A stretch of DNA of 64,000 bases, taken from Mesostigma viride (Eukaryota; Streptophyta; Mesostigmatophyceae; Mesostigmatales; Mesostigmataceae). Both the position numbers and the translations under genes were made by a program. Below are positions 60,961-64,000 of the stretch, in pieces (position 1 is the stretch's first letter; every line of letters starts with the position of its first letter). The notes under the pieces were generated by a model. The model ran no database searches and was not told the origin of the DNA. It saw only the letters and a list, made by a program, of their open reading frames with translations. Where the stretch lies: NCBI GenBank assembly GCA_009746045.1, contig RPFO01000448.1, positions 3,082,049-3,146,048 of the forward strand, in the 5' to 3' direction.

Positions 60961-61905
60961 TAGACACACGTGACTGCGTAGCCGTGTAGATTAGTCAGGC
61001 TTAGCCTAGCATCCATCAAGGAATATGTGCTACATGATCTCCCAACGGAGGCATGTTATAATTTAATTTAATTTAATTTTCTTAGCCTAGCATGTGGCCC
61101 ACGCGCATTAATTAATTAAGTAATTAATAAGCACGTGACTGCGTCACGTGGGTGCCAGTACAGAGTAAAGGAACCTTCAACCCTATATACACAGCGAGCC
61201 CACGCGCATGTGCATGCGCCCATAATTAATTAATTAATTAATTAGACTCGTGCTCCCGTTGGGGAGTCACGGAGCATTAACCCCGATGGATGGATGGATG
61301 GGTGCAAACATTCCTACCGGTCTAATCTATCTATCGCCCATAATGGCCCCCATATGATGCCTTCAGCATTTAGCCAAGCCATGCCTATAATGGGTGTCTA
61401 TTAATTAATGCCTGTAATGGGACCTCCCATGGAATTTAGCCATGCTATATCTATGCAGAGAGACGCTCTCTGTTGAGAAGCCATGCCCTAGCTCTTGTAT
61501 AGTTAAACCCAACCTGGATATGCAGCAATCATCACGTACCAGCCGTGAGGGTTGAAAGTCACTCGGCAGGCGGCATGGCGACGATGCATTTGCGCACCTT
61601 TGTTGTGGCGTCGTAAGTAGTGGTATATCCCTTGACGAGGCCCGCCTGCCTGGTTTGTCTGTAATATGGAGGCAGATGGTGCGCAAAAATAGATGGCAAG
61701 TAGTGATGAAGGAGACCACCCCCAAGCCTGTGGGGGCTCCGCGTGTGACCAAGTATGGCATTCATAGCGATTCGGGCCGCGGTGCCCACAACCCTGTAAC
61801 TAGGACCTAGATAGCTTATACCATCCATTCCATCCCATGTTCCCCTCCCACTGAGGACTTATGCTCACGTGACGCAGTCACGTGTCTATGAATTAATTAA
61901 TTACG
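60961..61905. repeat. Retroelement debris abutting copy C
   Basis: Near-identical to 34773-35666 and then continues further: LINE ORF2 tail (to about 61800), its 3' UTR, the CACGTGAC hairpin (61866-61884) and a TTAA-type tail to 61905. The full 3' end present here shows that the A-side block was cut off by the copy B junction at 35667. Confidence 0.7.
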
Positions 61906-64000
61906 TAAGGCCTGCCTGACCTTGTCACACCTCATCCCCCATTCCTCAACATGCATACCTCATGCTCCTGCCTAGACTATCAGCCTGGGCCTGCCTTGCT
62001 GGCCACGCAGCGACCATGTTGGACGTCCAACTTCTCAGCCAGCATGGTGGCATTAAGTAGCCACTGACAAATCATGCCCAGCCCCCTGTTGCTGCCTCAA
62101 GGTTTGCCCTAAGCAACTAAAAAAATTTGGCCACTATCATACCTGGCATGAAGTGACCACTGCACAACATTATCAGTCAGCTGCCTGGCCACAGGCGTAC
62201 CACAGTTAACGCGCATGCTGCATGAGGCCAACTCTCCATTATTAGCCCTTTCTCATTGTGGTCTTGCTCTTGCCTTGCCCTTGCACTTCATTGCGCTTGC
62301 CAACTGTCAGTCATCCTTGTACCCTGTGCCATGCTTCTTCCAGCCATCCTTGACTGTCTCCCAACTATACTGCACTTCCTCAGCTAAACTGTCAAACTAG
62401 GTCGTGCCTCATCCCGTCTCTCATTGCCGTAAGGACCCGAAGTCTGGCTTGCATCTCAGCAATGGTTCGTAAGTGTGCCAGCTGTCTTTCTGGGTGAGTG
62501 GCAGTGGCCTTGGAGTAAGAGGCGTTGAGCATGTGCATGTGTGTGTGGTTCTCTTGGCAATCGAACCCTTGCACCGCTGGCATTGTGGATGTATGGCCAT
62601 GCGCACAGCCATAACGTCGCCAATTAAATTCTGCCAACATGCATCCTAGGAAAATCAGGAGTTGCTGGTACTAGTAGGCCACAAGAAATGAGAAACCAAG
62701 TTGCACATACCTATCTGAAGGGCAGGTTTTGGGTTTCTTCATTGGCGCTGGTGGCAGCGTGCGTAGTAATTGGCTCATTTACTGACCCGTGCCCTTCGCC
62801 AGCACGCACAGCCTGAACTGCAATGATGAACGTTGGCGTCCCGCATGATGACGCCCTCGGCTCATCAGTCATGGTGTCACCGTGGGTGATGAAGGCAGCT
62901 TGGGTGCTGGCATGAAAGGCATCATGTGCACTACTAGAGGCCGCCATGTGGCAGGTAGCAGACCTAGCGCCCAGCACTTGACTCTCTTCCTGCTCTCATG
63001 GCATCACACCCAAGTGTCTCCTGCTCCACAAACCATGATGAATAGTTTTCATGTACAGGCATGTCCTACACATGCATGCGTCAGGGTAGATGCTTTGTTG
63101 ATGCGTAAGAGGAATGGCGTGCACGTATGCAATGGGTTGGATGGACTCGATCATCAAACTGAAGCACGCGCTGCCATCAACCGTTAAAGGAGGCCACCCA
63201 TAACTCTGGGGTTGCCATCAACATTCTTTCATTTCTTTGCCACTTAAGGGTCAGCCATGCCATATGCAAGAAAACTGCCCATATTTTGTACCACGCACAA
63301 CCATATATATGACAATTTCTTCAGGGTTATTCTCCCAGTTTCTTCAGGTTCTTCAGATTACTATTAATTTCTTCAGGGTTATTCTCCCAGTTATCGGGTT
63401 TTTCCTTATGTTGCATGCCTATCTCACCTCCGTAATCTATCATTCTCAATGAATATATATGACAAAGCAGTAGCTTCACAACGGTCTGAAAGTGCCAAAA
63501 AACACCCATCTTACTCCTCCTAGCTGCACTAATATTCGGATGATGGTCAAACTTGGTGGCTGGCTTCTCCATGGTACCCAGATTTACTGTGCCAAGTCAC
63601 ACCTTGGTTGGCCACTTGGTGCTCACAGAATGGTGACGTCCAAAAGCATAAAAAACGCCGAAATTGCCAGTTTTATTCATAATTAATTCCACAAACAACA
63701 CAATTAATGTCGTTTTGACCTGGAAATGGGCAGACACATTAAATATAACATATGCAGCTCAAGTACTAAGTTGCACCCGAAATAGAGATGGGATGGCCAG
63801 AAATTATGCTGTCAACCGTCACAAATACGGTCATTTGGAGCATTTTATGGATCATTAAATGCACCCAACAGTGCAAATGAGCTCAGATTAAGCTGGAAGT
63901 AAGCAAACACTTTACTTGCAACATCTGCAGGCTGGCTGCAAAGTTGCACCTTGATTGAACACCAACTAGTTACATGATTCTGCTGTCACGCGTCACTCTC
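61906..64000. other. Host flank without a supported gene
   Basis: I see only short ORFs with no recognisable domain. A short direct repeat TTCTTCAGGGTTATTCTCCC occurs at 63318 and 63370. No LINE tail, viral sequence, tRNA or rRNA is visible. Confidence 0.5.

Noticed and set aside
62392-62977. Two minus-strand ORFs (62977-62711 and 62640-62392) separated by a GTATGTG...TTTCCTAG intron-like gap
   Set aside because: The upstream frame meets a stop before the donor site and neither part has a recognisable domain, so a spliced gene cannot be supported.

Overview
The window looks like nuclear DNA of a green-lineage eukaryote, probably an alga. It has a short run of plant-type CCCTAAA telomere-like units at 18527-18557, non-LTR retrotransposons with PHD/RING/C2H2 modules of a kind met in algal genomes, and nested repeat insertions. 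I see no bacterial operons, ribosome binding sites or tRNAs. The species cannot be named from the sequence.

Region 1 (1-19.1 kb) is a graveyard of mobile elements. A non-LTR retroelement runs off the left edge on the minus strand (1-3020), preceded on its 5' side by 7.9 near-perfect 170-bp tandem monomers (3135-4480). A second LINE (minus strand, 9405 to 4674) is cut in two by a 3.3-kb insertion with 29-bp terminal inverted repeats (5945-9234), which itself carries another LINE (about 6247-8655). A plus-strand LINE relic lies at 10.85-12.62 kb. A 2.0-kb ORF1-only retroposon (15528-17532) has a 12-bp target-site duplication. Many pieces end in a hairpin followed by a (TTAA)n tail. An array of four units with internal inverted repeats lies at 18670-19045.

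Region 2 (about 19.1-34.8 kb, copy A) is an endogenous DNA virus of the polinton-like virus / virophage type. Virion genes are on the minus strand: double-jelly-roll major capsid protein, penton-like minor capsid protein, LamG-like protein, two large unassigned proteins, a C2H2 protein and several small proteins. The replication, packaging and integration genes are on the plus strand: a coiled-coil protein, A32/FtsK-like packaging ATPase, a DNA-binding basic protein, a tyrosine recombinase, and a fusion of an archaeo-eukaryotic primase with an origin-binding-protein-like helicase. The two arms diverge from a 24-bp intergenic gap. I see no DNA polymerase B, no maturation protease and no retroviral-type integrase.

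Region 3 repeats this element. Copy B (35667-46420) carries A 22.73-33.18 kb but is riddled with small indels and has stretches of homopolymer nonsense. It looks like unpolished long-read sequence rather than biological decay. Copy C (46421-60960) is almost identical to A from 20230 onward, and the retroelement debris next to A (34773-35666) recurs next to C (60961-61853). A is cleanest on its left, C is cleanest on its right, and B is worst in the middle. That is what an assembly artefact around one or two real insertions would look like.

Region 4 (61.9-64.0 kb) is non-repetitive DNA with no gene I can support.
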